Assembly (NCBI GenBank): GCA_043228905.1
Contig: JBHGNT010000012.1
Location: 3,658,001-3,722,000 of the forward strand
Length of the DNA: 64,000 bases
Source of the DNA: Azolla caroliniana
Lineage: Eukaryota > Polypodiophyta
Direction: 5' to 3'
In this document: positions 20,595 to 30,774 of the stretch, piece after piece
Layout of the letters: each line of letters begins with the position of its first letter
Position numbering within the stretch: the first letter of the stretch is position 1
Translations under genes and position numbers: made by a program
The notes under the pieces: model-generated
What the model was told of the DNA's origin: nothing
Seen by the model: only the letters and a program-made list of their open reading frames with translations
Database searches by the model: none

Positions 20595-21952
20595 TGTCGT
20601 GATGTGGTATGTCTGAGTGTGGGAAAACCGGCGAAAGGGGGTCAAAATGTGTATGTGCACACAAAGACAATTAATTGTGCACATGCAAAAGAAAAGGGAA
20701 AAGGAAGGGTGCAAAGGAGGTATAGAAACTCGTGTAAAAGAGAGAGGAGAGATGAAAAGTAGAGAGGAGACAAGTTGTGGATTTGTATACATAGGATATA
20801 ATAGGGAGTTAATGGGCTAGTGGATAGACATATTAACTATTAGTTAAAGGTGCACGCTTCAAATCTGGCCTGACAATGTAGCGTGATTAAATGAATTTTA
20901 TTCTTTTTCCATTGAAGACGATGTGGCGAACCCCCTTCCTTTTTTCTTCCTATAAAAGGAGGTCGAGGGGGGCTCATTGGGGGACCATTTTTTTTGAGTT
21001 TTAGAGGTAGACCTTTAGGAATTGGAGATTTATCTTCTTCTCTTTGATTTCTAGGGTTTTGGGAAGTGTACCATTAGGGTTTTGATTTTAGGGTTTTCTT
21101 GTTTTTCTTTTCTTTTACTTTCTATTGGGTTTAGAGCTAATGAGTTCTTTCTCATCTTCTTCTAGCTAGAGTTTATGGTTTTGATACTTCTTCCTCTTCT
21201 TGGTCATTCGGAGGTTCTTATGGGTTCTTGATCTCTCTCTCACACATGCTCATCCTTGAGGTGTGTCTGTGGCCTTGTGTTGGTGTTGGCGCTCGAGGTG
21301 CTCGGGGAGCTCGTGAGCTCGAGGCTTGTTGGTCCGGCGTTGCTTTGCCCCTGTTCGTTGTTGCGAGCCCGTGTGCTCACCCGTTCGGGTGGTTCTCGGT
21401 CGATGGTGTCAGTGCCCGTGTTCGTCGTTGCGAGTCCGTGAGCTCACCGTTTGTGTGGTCCAAGGTTTATGGTGTTGGTGTGGTCGATTCTCGTGGTACA
21501 TGGTTCTCGGTTCGTGTGGTGTGCGGTGGTGTGCTCCTGTTTGGTGATTGTTGTCGTCACGAATTCCCATCTTCGTCCCTCTCTATTGTACCAGTCTTGT
21601 TTGTCTAGCATAGTCGAGACTGGCCTAAGTGCCATCGTTGTAAATCTATTGAGGCTTTGAGCCTTATAAATTGTTTTGGTATATACTATGGTGTCTAGAT
21701 CTCGACTCCTTTTGTTCTTGTTGTGTCAAATGTCAAGTCATCCATTTTTGTGTTCGGAAACATTCTCGTTGAAGTGCTAGAGTCGCTAGGCCCTCGATGT
21801 TTTATGTTTGTATGGGAACTGTTGGCCGTGAACCCACACGGTAATGTTGTCGAAACCGAATGCGATGTTGTAAGCTCCTCCTTTTCTCCTTCTCCCTAGT
21901 TCGAGACCCTCGTGGTCCTGGCCGAACGACATGCACGCGAATCTTCACGACA
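20595..21952 (+). repeat. LARD-2 LTR with interior on both sides
   Basis: 1358 bp, TGTCGTGATG...TTCACGACA. It has a TATA box TATAAAAGG (20951-20959), three telo-box-like TTAGGGTTTT/CTAGGGTTTT motifs within 160 bases downstream, and a duplicated block of about 67 bases (21349-21481). It serves as 3' LTR to the left remnant and 5' LTR to the right interior. The short frames inside it are not genes. Confidence 0.8.
20814..20868 (+). other. tRNA-like A-box/B-box module in LARD-2 LTR
   Basis: GGGCTAGTGGAT (A-box-like, 20814-20825) is followed by CGCTTCAAATCTGG (B-box-like, 20855-20868), 41 nt apart, in the sense direction about 220 nt into the LTR. Confidence 0.55.
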
Positions 21953-21956
21953 TAAT

Positions 21957-21975
21957 AGGGTGAACCCGACGTGAA
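21957..21975 (+). promoter_or_regulatory. LARD-2 primer-binding site
   Basis: GGGTGAACCCGACGTGAA directly inside the LTR, the shared LARD motif with the second base changed. Confidence 0.75.
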
Positions 21976-21994
21976 AGGGCGGGAAGGGAGGGTG

Positions 21995-22170
21995 ATGGAG
22001 GAAGAAGATATCGAGGAGATGATGTTGAGTATGATCATGGAGTTTTCGAGGGAAAGAGAAAGGCGAGATGCGGCTCAACAAGCCGTCAAGAGCGTGGTTG
22101 AAAAAGTCGGTCGTTTGAATGGGGATGAGGTCCCAAAAATTTTAAAAACCTATAATGCCGAGATGATGAC
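21995..22170 (+). pseudogene. LARD-2 gag N-terminus, interrupted by Copia-c
   Basis: ATG at 21995 opens MEEEDIEEMMLSM. Then AAQQAVKSVVEKVGRLNGDE and YNAEM match LARD-4 gag (QQAVERVVERVSYLNGAE, YNAEM). The frame is cut by the Copia-c insertion at 22170 and resumes at 39674. Confidence 0.85.
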
Positions 22171-22555
22171 TGTTAGGAAACAGGTCCCTCCGGATGGGAA
22201 GTGAGAAGAACAATACTGATGAGCAGCGGATGTGGAGTACCCGGCAACAGAAGACCCGGTGTGAACCGGATGTGGAGTACCCGGGTACGGAAGACCCGGT
22301 GAGAACCGGATGACGAGTACTTGGCTACGGAAGACCCGGTAAGAGCCGGATGGTGAAGGCCCGGTGAGAAGTACTCATCGGATGAAGGGACATATTCGTA
22401 AATATGTTTTCTGAGAGTCCATCGTGACTATATTTGTAAATAGCCGAAAAGTCATATTAGTATAAATATGACTTAGGGCAAACTTAATTTGTTGTTGTCA
22501 TTCTTGTTGGTGCAAGATCAGAGCGTTGTTCATCGGGAGCGTGTAGCTCTTGTCA
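22171..22555 (+). repeat. Copia-c 5' LTR
   Basis: 385 bp with a TATA element (TATAAAT, 22461-22467). U3 holds about four tandem units of roughly 40 bases built on CCGGATGTGGAGTACCCGG and GGAAGACCCGGT. The 3' LTR has an additional partial unit. Confidence 0.92.
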
Positions 22556-22558
22556 AAG

Positions 22559-22570
22559 TGGTATCAGAGC
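22559..22570 (+). promoter_or_regulatory. Copia-c primer-binding site
   Basis: TGGTATCAGAGC, initiator Met tRNA type, three bases after the LTR. Confidence 0.93.
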
Positions 22571-22585
22571 GAAACGATACAAAAA

Positions 22586-23042
22586 ATGGACGAATCGTTG
22601 GGCGGCATGTTCAAGCTCACCGGCTCAAACTATTCAGTGTGGAAGTCAAAGATGAGGGACATGCTCGTGGTTAAAGATCTTTGGTTGCCAGTTCAGTTCG
22701 GGGACAAGAGACTGGAGAACATCGACACCACGATATGGGAGGTGATGCACATGAAGACAACGACTTACATACGGTGCTTCATCAACATGAGCCTATACAA
22801 CAACTTCAATGAAGAGAGCAAGGCTCATGAACTATGGGAGAAGATCGACATTATGTTTCAGAACAAAAGTGTTTTTAACCAGGTTTCGGTATTCCGGAAG
22901 CTAGTAAGACTCCGGTACCAAGATGGCTCGAGCATGGCGGAGCACATGAATGCCTTCCAGGGGCTGATACACCAGGCAACTTCATTGGAAATACCTCTCG
23001 CCGATGAGGTACTAGTGCTACTCCTGCTCGGTTCCCTCCCGG
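22586..23042 (+). pseudogene. Copia-c gag part 1
   Basis: ATG at 22586 opens MDESLGGMFKLTGSNYSVW, a copia gag start, through HELWEKID and LRYQDGSSMAEHMNAF to LLGSLP. It is cut at 23042 by a solo LTR. The next gag residues, SWETLVVTL, appear at 24248, so only the insertion breaks this part. Confidence 0.9.
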
Positions 23043-23261
23043 TGTCGCGAAAATACGACGAGGATACGGGAACTTTGAGGCAAGACCCCGGGGCCTCCGA
23101 CCAGAGGATAATCACATTCGTGCGTTTATATTTTTAACAAATAACGGAAAGAAGAAATTTAATAATTTTCATTAACAAAGGAAAAAGAAATTACAATATG
23201 TCCCAAGATTGGGATTTAGAAGTTTTAGGTTTACTAAGATTAATAGAAAAGAAAAATTAGG

Positions 23262-23405
23262 GGTTTTGAGAGATATGGCTTCCGTAGGGAAGATTAGGAT
23301 TAGGTTATATGAGTATTATGTCTTCAGTAGGGGAGATTAGGGTTTTTGAGTGTTATGGCTTCCGTAGGGAATTTTAGGGTTTATGAGAGTTATGGCTTCC
23401 CTAAG
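23262..23405. repeat. Minisatellite 1 in solo LTR 1
   Basis: Three to four diverged units of about 50 bases built on TTATGGCTTCCGTAGGGAA and TTAGGGTTTATGAG. Confidence 0.75.
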
Positions 23406-23639
23406 ATAAGGGAGTTGAGAAGAAAATTAAGATAATATGGAGAGTATCCCAGTATAGGAAAAAAAATGGAATTATATATGGAGTTCCTCGTTGATCATAT
23501 GCCTCCACTTTTAGTTGCATAGCTTTTCTTTTCGTTGAATCTATTTTTAGTTGCATGGCTTTTTCTTTAGTTGCATGCGACCGTCCACTTGACCTTTACT
23601 TTAGTTTGTTGCATGATCCAATCTTTTGTCCGTCCGTGT

Positions 23640-23935
23640 CCAACCTCGTCCAGTAGCCGGTTCCATTTTGCTTGTCGGTCGGTTCCGATTCCGATTTTGC
23701 TTGCCGGCGAGTTTCTGATTTGCTTGCCAGTTCCGATTTTGCTTACCGGCCGGTTTCCAGTTTTGCTTGCCGGCCGGTTTCCGGTTTGCATACCCGTTCC
23801 GGCTCCGGTTTGCTTGCCAACCGGTTCTGGTTTTGCATACCGACCGGTTTCCGGATTGCATACCGGCCGATTTCCGGATTTGCTTACCGGCCCCGTTTTA
23901 CGGATTTGCTTACCGGCCAGTTTCCGGTTTTAGGG
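23640..23935. repeat. Minisatellite 2 in solo LTR 1
   Basis: Ten or more units of roughly 20-27 bases, variants of TTTGCTTGCCGGCCGGTTTCC. The open frames over it only reflect the repeat. Confidence 0.85.
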
Positions 23936-24247
23936 AATTTGGCCACCATCATCCATCAAGACAAAGTGGCCAAAGTGCTCTTAACACAAATGACAAATGA
24001 GGGAGCTCAAGGTGTTTATATAGCCAGGGCCTTAACTTTCCTATCTATGTGGGATAGTTCTAATTTCCCTATCTTCTCAAACTTTATTTTCTCATAACTT
24101 GATATGTATTTCTCCATTTTTTATATAGTAAAAAACATTTTGAAGCTCTTGAGTATATCCATCTTTCTATAATACTCTACTAATCTAATCTATAATAATT
24201 ATTTCATTATTTTTTTACATAGTGAGTGAAGATTCACACGACACCGA

Positions 24248-24341
24248 ATAGCTGGGAGACGTTGGTTGTCACTTTGGGCAATGCCGGGCCGGAAGGGAAA
24301 CGGTTATCCCTAGCAAGAGTGAAGTCGAGCTTGCTAGATGA
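24248..24341 (+). pseudogene. Copia-c gag part 2
   Basis: A short exact continuation of gag (SWETLVVTLGNAG, then VKSSLLDD) between the two solo LTRs, ending in the GATGA duplicated by solo LTR 2. Confidence 0.88.
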
Positions 24342-25050
24342 TGTTAGGAAATAGGTCCCTCCGGATGGGAAGGGAGAAGAACAGTGCTGGTGAGCGAGTA
24401 CCCGACTACGGACAACCGGATGGTGCAGACCCGGTGAGAACCGGATGAGGAGTACTCGGCTACGGACATCCGGATGGTGCAGACCCGGTGAGAACCGGAT
24501 GAGGAGTACTCGGCTACGGACATCCGGATGGTGCAGACCCGGTGAGAACCGGATGAGGAGTACCCGGCTACGGACAGCCGGATGGTGTAGACCCGGTGAG
24601 AACCGGATGAGGAGTACCCGACTACCTGGTGAGAACCGGATGGCTATATTTGTAAATAGCCGAAAACTCATATTAGTATAAATATGACTTAGGGCAAACT
24701 TTTGTAGCGTAGTTATCATTCTTGTTGGTGCAAGGAGAGAGAGAGTGCGTAACAGTGTATAGAGAGAGAGAGAGAAAGAGGTTGTTGCCTCTGTTGTAAT
24801 CGCCGCCTGTGGCGAAGATCGTGAGCACGAGGTCGTTGCCTCCGTGAGCTCACCGTTGTAATTACTGTGACATAGTGATAGTTAGCAGTCAGTGGACTGT
24901 CGTGGTTTTTCCCTCTCAGGGTTTTCCACGTTAAACATCCTGTGTACTCTTCTCTCCATTGTGTCGTGCTTGCATTTCCCATTTTCTGTGTATGATTCTA
25001 AGCTCGGTTGTGGCCGAGCGTTGCGTATAGGGAGCGTAGAGTTCCTGTCA
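24342..25050 (+). mobile_element. Solo LTR 2 (relative of the Copia-c LTR)
   Basis: 709 bp, TGTTAGGAAAT...GTTCCTGTCA, with perfect GATGA duplication (24337-24341 and 25051-25055). Its start and end resemble the Copia-c LTR, but the middle is longer, so it is a related subfamily. Four to five tandem units of about 54 bases (about 24405-24620) give a false repetitive ORF on the minus strand. Confidence 0.9.
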
Positions 25051-25055
25051 GATGA

Positions 25056-26266
25056 GGAGGCATGTCGGAAAGATAAGGATACAAGCTCCGACTCCAAAGC
25101 GCTCATTACCGAATCGGAACGCAGAAGACAAAGGTACCGTAGTCCCCATAACCGGGAAAAGTCAGGGACACGGTCAAAGTCAAGGGGGAGGCCTACCTGC
25201 TTCTATTGTGGCAAGCCGGGACACTTCCAGAAGAACTGTCGGCACTTCCGAAAAGACAAGGAAATCGACGGTACTGATTCGAAGCGGACACCGTACCGGA
25301 ATGGTAAAGACCAGAGGGGGCCGGACCGGAAGGGAACGACGACAATCGCGGCAAGTGAAGAAGAGTTAATGCTCATCACCGAGGAGAGTGAGTTAAACCT
25401 TGCCGGCGACGAGATGACCTGGGTGGTCGACTCCGGAGCGTCATTCCACCTTACACCGGACCGGAAATGCTTCTCATCCTACTTTGCCGGTGGTCACGAC
25501 TGTGTCCGGATGGGGAATGAAGGTACATGCCGAATTGTCGGCATAAGAGACGTGTGGTTGACAACACCAACCGGATGCAAGCTGCTGCTAAAGGATGTTT
25601 GACATGTTCCGGAGGTTCGTCTGAACCTGATATCAGTCGATCGGCTAGATGATGAAGGCTACACAGGTAGCATCCGGAACGGTGTTATGAAGTTCAGCAA
25701 AGGGAGCCTGATTGTGGCTCGGGCCCGGAAGGTAAACACGTTGTACCTGATGAATGCCCGGTTATGCCCGGAAGAAGTGAACATGGCTTCTGACACTACC
25801 GGTGAGTTGTGGCACAAGAGGCCGTGTCACATGAGCGAGAAGGGGATGAAGAGGCTTGCAGATGACAATCTCATTCTAGTGAAGAACGTGCACTTGGAGA
25901 AGTGCACTGATTGTCTGACCGGTAAACAAAACCGGACCTCCTTCCGATCGAGGCCACCGATGAGACGTAATGCACCACTGGAGTTGGTGCATACTGATGT
26001 GTGTCAAGTGGACACGAAGTCACATGCAAGATCGCAGTACTTCGTGACGTTCATAGATGATCACAGCCGGAAGCTGTGGGCCACGCCGTTGAAGTCGAAG
26101 GATCAGGTGTTATCCGTCTTCAAAGAACTCCACGCGAGAGTGGCAAGAGAAACCGGCCGGAAGCTGAAGGCGGTTCGAGCAGATAACGGAGGTGAATACC
26201 GGGGGCAGTTCAAGGAGTATTGTCACTCGAAGGGAATCCGGCTCGAATTTACCGTGCCGAAGACGC
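25056..26266 (+). pseudogene. Copia-c gag end, protease and integrase N-part
   Basis: Zinc knuckle CFYCGKPGHFQKNC, retropepsin WVVDSGASFHLTP, LNLISVDRLDDEGYTGS, the GAG-pre-integrase motif LWHKRPCHMSEKGM...CTDC, and an integrase core with HTDVC, FIDDHSRKLW and RADNGGEY up to LEFTVPKT. One TGA interrupts it at 25600-25602, at KDV-HVPEV, probably CGA to TGA. In the zinc motif the second H of the usual LGHMS reads CHMS. LARD-3 cuts the integrase at 26266 before the catalytic Glu block, which is not found elsewhere. Confidence 0.9.
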
Positions 26267-27043
26267 TGTCGCGAAGTTTCGCGAGTACGTGTAGATCCTA
26301 GGCAGGACCAGGGGGTCTTGGACTAGGGAGAAGAGGAGAAAGGTTAAGACAACGAATGGAAGATTAGCTCAAGAGGAGAAGAGAACGAATATGACATTAT
26401 GATATAAGAAGAAGAAGAAGATGGCGTCAAGATACTCAACAAGAAGTTCTATTAAGAAATGAATGATTATAATAATCGTGACCGCATAGGCCGCACCCCA
26501 CGATATATGAAACCGTCATCGAATTAGTAGGAAGAAGAAGAATAAGAAAACCCTAAGCGAACCCTAACCCTAAAACGAAATGGGAAGAAGGAGAACCCTA
26601 GACTAAGTGGTATACCTCACTCACACTCAAAATTAGGCAACCCCTTCAAATGTGACCCCTCACTCCCCTTTATAGATGTAAGGGGTGAGGCCCAATATAA
26701 GATGAGTGGTCAAATCCCCCCTTCTCCTTTTCAAAGGAGAATATTTGATCTCGATCTTGAGACCGTCAGCCATAACTCTCACTCACCAACCGTCCTATTC
26801 AATGCCCATCACTCCTACACTCTTGTTCCTTATGTACCTCTCCCTAGTCTACAAGTGCACATCACATTTACTCTCCACGAATTCCGTGGTGCCCCTTTGG
26901 CACCTTAGATTATTACCCTTCCCTTACATTTTGGCTATCTTATTCTTATTACACAAATATACAAGTGCATGTGCACATGTTGCACACCACCGATTTGCCC
27001 TTTCTATCCCGGTTTCACACCGTGGCCAGAAATCTTCACGACA
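26267..27043 (-). repeat. LARD-3 3' LTR
   Basis: Complete LTR. TATAAAG at 26668-26674 on the minus strand. Downstream lies a telo-box cluster reading TTTTAGGGTTAGGGTT (about 26560-26578). The first 465 bases match 29813-30278 closely. Confidence 0.9.
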
Positions 27044-27080
27044 TCCACCCCCACCAAACCGCACATCCACCGGTATGTGC
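27044..27080 (-). promoter_or_regulatory. LARD-3 polypurine tract with hairpin
   Basis: Hairpin GCACATACCGGTGGATGTGC (27061-27080), then GGTTTGGTGGGGGTGGA up to the LTR start. Confidence 0.82.
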
Positions 27081-28412
27081 CAAGAGGGAAAATGTGAGAG
27101 ATTCCGGCGACGGTGATCAACCGGGTCCTCCGTCGTCTCGACATCCGTCCGCCTTGCCAGCTCCTTACCGGCCCGATCCGTTGGCTCCATCTGATCCACC
27201 ACGCCCACTACGTCTCCTCGAACCACCGACTCCATCTGATCCGCCATATCTGATGTTTGTCCCCGACCCATTGGCTCCACCCGATCCGCCATATCTGTTG
27301 TTCGTGCTTTCCTCCCCGTTCGGTCCTCCCGAACGTCGTTGCCAACCCGGTCTCCCTTCCTTTGTCCACCATGCATCTCCTTCGGATGCACTCCCGATCT
27401 CTCCGGTCGCACGCCGGATTCCGCCCTTTGCGTGCCACGTATTTTCCTCCTTTGGTTTTATCGTCTCTGCATGCCGAACACCTCGGCATGTCGACTCTTG
27501 CCGCTCCGCGCTTGCCTTCCGTAGGCTCTTCCTGTGCGCCGATGTTGTCCCCCAAATATGCACTCATTCTTTGGTCCTTAGGCGACTCTATTCCGCGCTC
27601 CTTGCCTCTCCTTTGCCCGCCGTGCTCTCTCGCCGTAGAGTGTACTGTCATCCCGACCTCCGTGTCGGTGTCCCTCGAGTCTTTCGGTACCGCTTCGCCT
27701 TGACTTGTGCCCTCTTGGCCCACTTGGCCTTGCATGCCCTCCGGGAAGCCGCGCTTCCTCTTCTCGGCGCATAGCCCGTTGCTCTCCGCGCGCCTTCGTC
27801 GGTTCTCAAGACATAGCCTTCCGTGCTAACCGATCATCCGCCAATACCGGAACCCCACCACTCCGTCTCTCGTCGCGTGCTTGCCTCTCAAAGGCTCGAC
27901 CGGTCCGCCGTTGCTAGTCACTTGTTGTAGCTCTCTTGGATGCATGCTCGTTCTTGGGCCCCTCACCGACCGTAATGCATGCTTCGTGTTACGTCCTTCA
28001 TCCGCCGTAGACCTGACCTCCGCGTCGGCCACTTCTTCCTTTGTCGCCATAGCCCGTTCCGACTCGGGCTCGCCATCTTGGACCCGCTCATCCATCATCT
28101 CATTCCGGATACCCGTTCCGATAACTTTGTCCGCTTCGGCCTCTGACTCCTTGCCGCCACCCGCTGTCTCTCCGGTCTCACGTTGATCTGCAACCGCCGA
28201 AGTTTCTAGAATGGGTGTGGAAGGTCCCTCTCGCTCTCGGTCTTCCACCAGGCCGTGATCACCGTGCCCGCTAGGCCTCCTCAATACGCTCACCGGCTCT
28301 CGTCGCGTGTTGTGACCCGTCCTCCCCGATCTCCAATCAGACCGGCATAGCCTTCGCCCGGATTGGTCTTGACCGATCGTGATCCGGTTCGGTCTTCTCT
28401 CTTTCACAATTG
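27081..28412 (-). other. LARD-3 GC-rich linker
   Basis: Interior between gag and polypurine tract. Frames are open on both strands because stop codons are rare in this GC-rich sequence; none carries a family motif. Minus-strand ETSAVADQRETGETAGG (about 28150-28222) is one unit of the LARD repeated peptide. Oligomers such as DPTDPTD-like SDGANGSG repeat near 27170-27310. Confidence 0.55.
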
Positions 28413-29774
28413 TCACCGGTCGAACGATTCCGACCTTGCCGACTCTTCTTCGGTTTGGGCCCAGTTCGCCGGCCCTCGCTCCATTCTTCTTTCGCGCCGT
28501 CTTCCGGTCGTGTCGGTTCCCAATTCTCCCCTTTCCACTCCCGACCTCTCCGTCGGTCCTCTCGTATATGGCCGTTCTGGGCCTCGCATCCTCATCTTCG
28601 TACGTACTCGCTCCGGGCCACGCCTCCTCACGGCCACCGCCCATCTCTCCGGTCTCACGTTGGCACTCGGGCACAACTGCTGAAGTCTCCGGCCCCGGTG
28701 TCGAGGGGTCTTGCCTCCGTCCGCTACAATCTTCCCCGTCGTTCTCGCCGTCGTGGTTGCCCGCCTTGCCGCCTTGCCGCCCGTCGCTCTAGGTCTCATG
28801 CCGGCACTCGGGCCAACTGCCGGAGCCTCTAGGACCGGTGTGGGTAAGGACCCGGCACCGCCGCTCGTTGTGTCCGTAGCCGCCTCTGTTTGGACGTCGT
28901 TCTCTGTGGCTAACCTGCCTCTGATTATGCAAGCCTCAATTATGCTTGCCGCCTCCCCTTCGTTGTCGTTTCGGCCACCCGCCTTCCCGCTTGATGTTTT
29001 GGGCCACCGTGCCCCAAATCCTTTGCCCACTCTCGAAGTGGCGCTTCCCGCTCTGTAGTCATTGGCCTCATCCATGGTTGTCCATTCGCCACAAGACGAG
29101 AGGGTCACTCGCTCCACACCCTCTCCCATGTCGCCGTTGCACGCTCTCTCGGCCTCCGCATGGGCCCCGTCCTCCATGCGTAGGGAGGCTTCTTCCTCCA
29201 CATCCTTCAATCCGCTTGGGCCCAACTCTGTAATAAGCCCTTCCTCGGCTTCGAACTTCACCTTCACGCTCTTGCATGCCTCCCATACCAACGCCTCGAA
29301 GTTGTACTCCTCCGGTTGATCGTGCATCAAGCTCTTTTCCGACGGTGGTGTGTAGCCGCCCACCGCCCTCTCTTTTCCGTCGCTCGCGGGCCAAGTCGTT
29401 GCCGACCGCTCCCCATCATATTGCCGGCATACCCACTTTGGTTTCGCGTATCCGTATGCCTCCATTAGAGCTCCCTCGAAGGACTCCCACGACTCATGAG
29501 CTTCTTGAAGCTCCTTGACCTCTTTATGCACCGATACGGCCGCCACTCGACGAAAATACTCTAGCCGCATCGCTTCGTCCACGCCCCACTTTCTCATCTC
29601 GGCATCGTACGCTTCCAAGAACCTCAGGACATCGTCCCCGTTGAATTGGCCGACTCGATCGACCACCCTCTTGACGGCTTGTTGAACCGCATCTCGCCTC
29701 GCCTTTTTCCATCACGCATCCATTACGATCTTTGCCACCATCTCCTCGAAGTCGAAGTCTTCTTCCATCTCCAT
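28413..29774 (-). pseudogene. LARD-3 gag-like frame
   Basis: ATG at 29772-29774 opens MEMEEDFDFEEMVAKIV. A TGA at 29712-29714 interrupts it, and the same frame runs on for over 400 codons: QQAVKRVVDRVGQFNGDD, EAYDAEM, DEAMRLEYFRRV and HESWESFEGALMEAYGY match LARD-4 gag. The capsid block FDQWV...FVDFEHHF of LARD-4 is deleted after YGYAKPK. The C-terminal half carries GEGVERVTLSSCGEW and repeated-peptide units such as LEAPAVGPSAGMRPRATGG. It has no zinc knuckle or enzyme motif. Confidence 0.75.
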
Positions 29775-29790
29775 CCTCCCTTGCCGCCTC

Positions 29791-29808
29791 TTCACGTCGG
29801 GTTCACCA
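29791..29808 (-). promoter_or_regulatory. LARD-3 primer-binding site
   Basis: TGGTGAACCCGACGTGAA on the minus strand, identical to LARD-1. Confidence 0.82.
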
Positions 29809-29812
29809 AAGA

Positions 29813-30278
29813 TGTCGCGAAGTTTCGCGAGTACATATAGATCCTAGGCGGGACCACGGGGGTCTTGGACTAGGGAGAAGAGGAGAAAGGTTAAGACAAC
29901 GAATGGAAGATTAGCTCAAGAGGAGAAGAGAACGAATATGACATTATGATATAAGAAGAAGAAGAAGATGGCGTCAAGATACTCAACAAGAAGTTCTATT
30001 AAGAAATGAATGATTACAATAATCGTGGCCGCATAGGCCGCACCCCACGATATATGAAACCGTCATCGAATTAGTAGGAAGAAGAAGAATAAGAAAACCC
30101 TAAGCGAACCCTAACCCTAAAACGAAATGGGAAGAAGGAGAACCCTAGACTAAGTGGTATACCTCACTCACACTCAAAATTAGGCAACCCCTTCAAATGT
30201 GACCCCTCACTCCCCTTTATAGATGTAAGGGGTGAGGCCCAATATAAGATGAGTGGTCAAATCCCCCCTTCTCCTTTT
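29813..30278 (-). repeat. LARD-3 5' LTR, truncated
   Basis: It matches the left LTR closely, including the TATA element (30215-30221), then stops at 30278, where the Copia-d LTR begins. Confidence 0.9.
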
Positions 30279-30692
30279 TGTTTAGAGACAAGCTCAACAT
30301 TTGTGTGTAATACGATGCGTAACCAGTGCGTAGACTGGGTGCATAAAACCGGTACGCAGACCGGTGCGTAGAAAGGTCGTATTGGTGCATAGACCGAAAG
30401 GCCGTTAGAAAGATATTCCTCGTAAGGAATAGTTTTGGGAGTAAGTGTCGCGGCTCATTTATGAGCAATCAAGTACTACCAGTACTTGTGTCAGCCCATT
30501 GTCAGGGCTTGTATAAAAGTGCTCACCAAGCACATCCTATGTAGAGATTGAGTATTATTTTTCGAATTTAAGTTCTTGAGTTACTCTCTCTCAGTCTCTC
30601 CCGTGCGTAATGTGCAAACCTAAGCTTTCCATTAAACCTGCATTTTCTATTGTTCGGTTTTCCTATATTGCTTCCGCACGCCATTCTTTTCA
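30279..30692 (+). repeat. Copia-d 5' LTR
   Basis: 414 bp, TGTTTAGAGACAAGC...CTTTTCA. TATAAAA lies at 30512-30518. It resembles the Copia-f LTR (42406-42803). Confidence 0.88.
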
Positions 30693-30704
30693 TGGTATTA
30701 GAGC
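30693..30704 (+). promoter_or_regulatory. Copia-d primer-binding site
   Basis: TGGTATTAGAGC, one base from the initiator Met tRNA match, directly after the LTR. Confidence 0.9.
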
Positions 30705-30774
30705 GCGAGGGTTGAGAACCTCTGCAGCTGACTTTGCTTGAAGGAAAAACCAACGAAGAAGAACAAGAAAACCG

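Larger units (their letters stand above)
23043..24243 (-). mobile_element. Solo LTR 1 (LARD-type ends) in Copia-c gag
   Basis: 1201 bp, TGTCGTGTGAATC...TTTTCGCGACA on the minus strand, like LARD LTR ends. The 4-bp flanks CCGG and CCGA (23039-23042, 24244-24247) match at three positions. No interior remains, as after LTR-LTR recombination. It holds two minisatellites. Confidence 0.8.
26267..30278 (-). mobile_element. LARD-3, LTR element without pol
   Basis: The 3' LTR (26267-27043, 777 bp) and a truncated 5' LTR (29813-30278) flank a gag-like frame and long linker. Ends are TGTCGTGAAG...CTTCGCGACA on the minus strand. It sits in Copia-c integrase. The missing part of its 5' LTR should lie beyond Copia-d, which inserted at 30279, but a later deletion removed it. 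No protease, RT or integrase is present. Confidence 0.88.

Noticed and set aside
21228-21660. Frames of 60-126 codons in LARD-2 LTR
   Set aside because: Located within LTR R/U5 with a tandem duplication; no motif and three overlapping frames.
23571-24097. Frames with repeated TGRFPVLLAGRF-like units
   Set aside because: Generated by minisatellite 2 in solo LTR 1.
24234-24719. Minus-strand frame with repeated LLIRFSPGLHHP units
   Set aside because: It is the tandem array of solo LTR 2 read as protein; the unit is defined by DNA repeats inside the LTR.
24892-25055. N-terminal 55 residues of a frame running into the Copia-c zinc knuckle
   Set aside because: They lie inside solo LTR 2; the gag frame resumes only after the duplicated GATGA.
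26540-26580. Interstitial telomere tract
   Set aside because: Only two to three AACCCTAA units, in the same place in both LARD-3 LTRs; better explained as a promoter-type telo-box.
26965-28832. Several plus-strand frames of 100-270 codons in LARD-3
   Set aside because: They overlap each other and the minus-strand gag; proline-arginine-serine rich without motifs, as expected for antisense of GC-rich linker.
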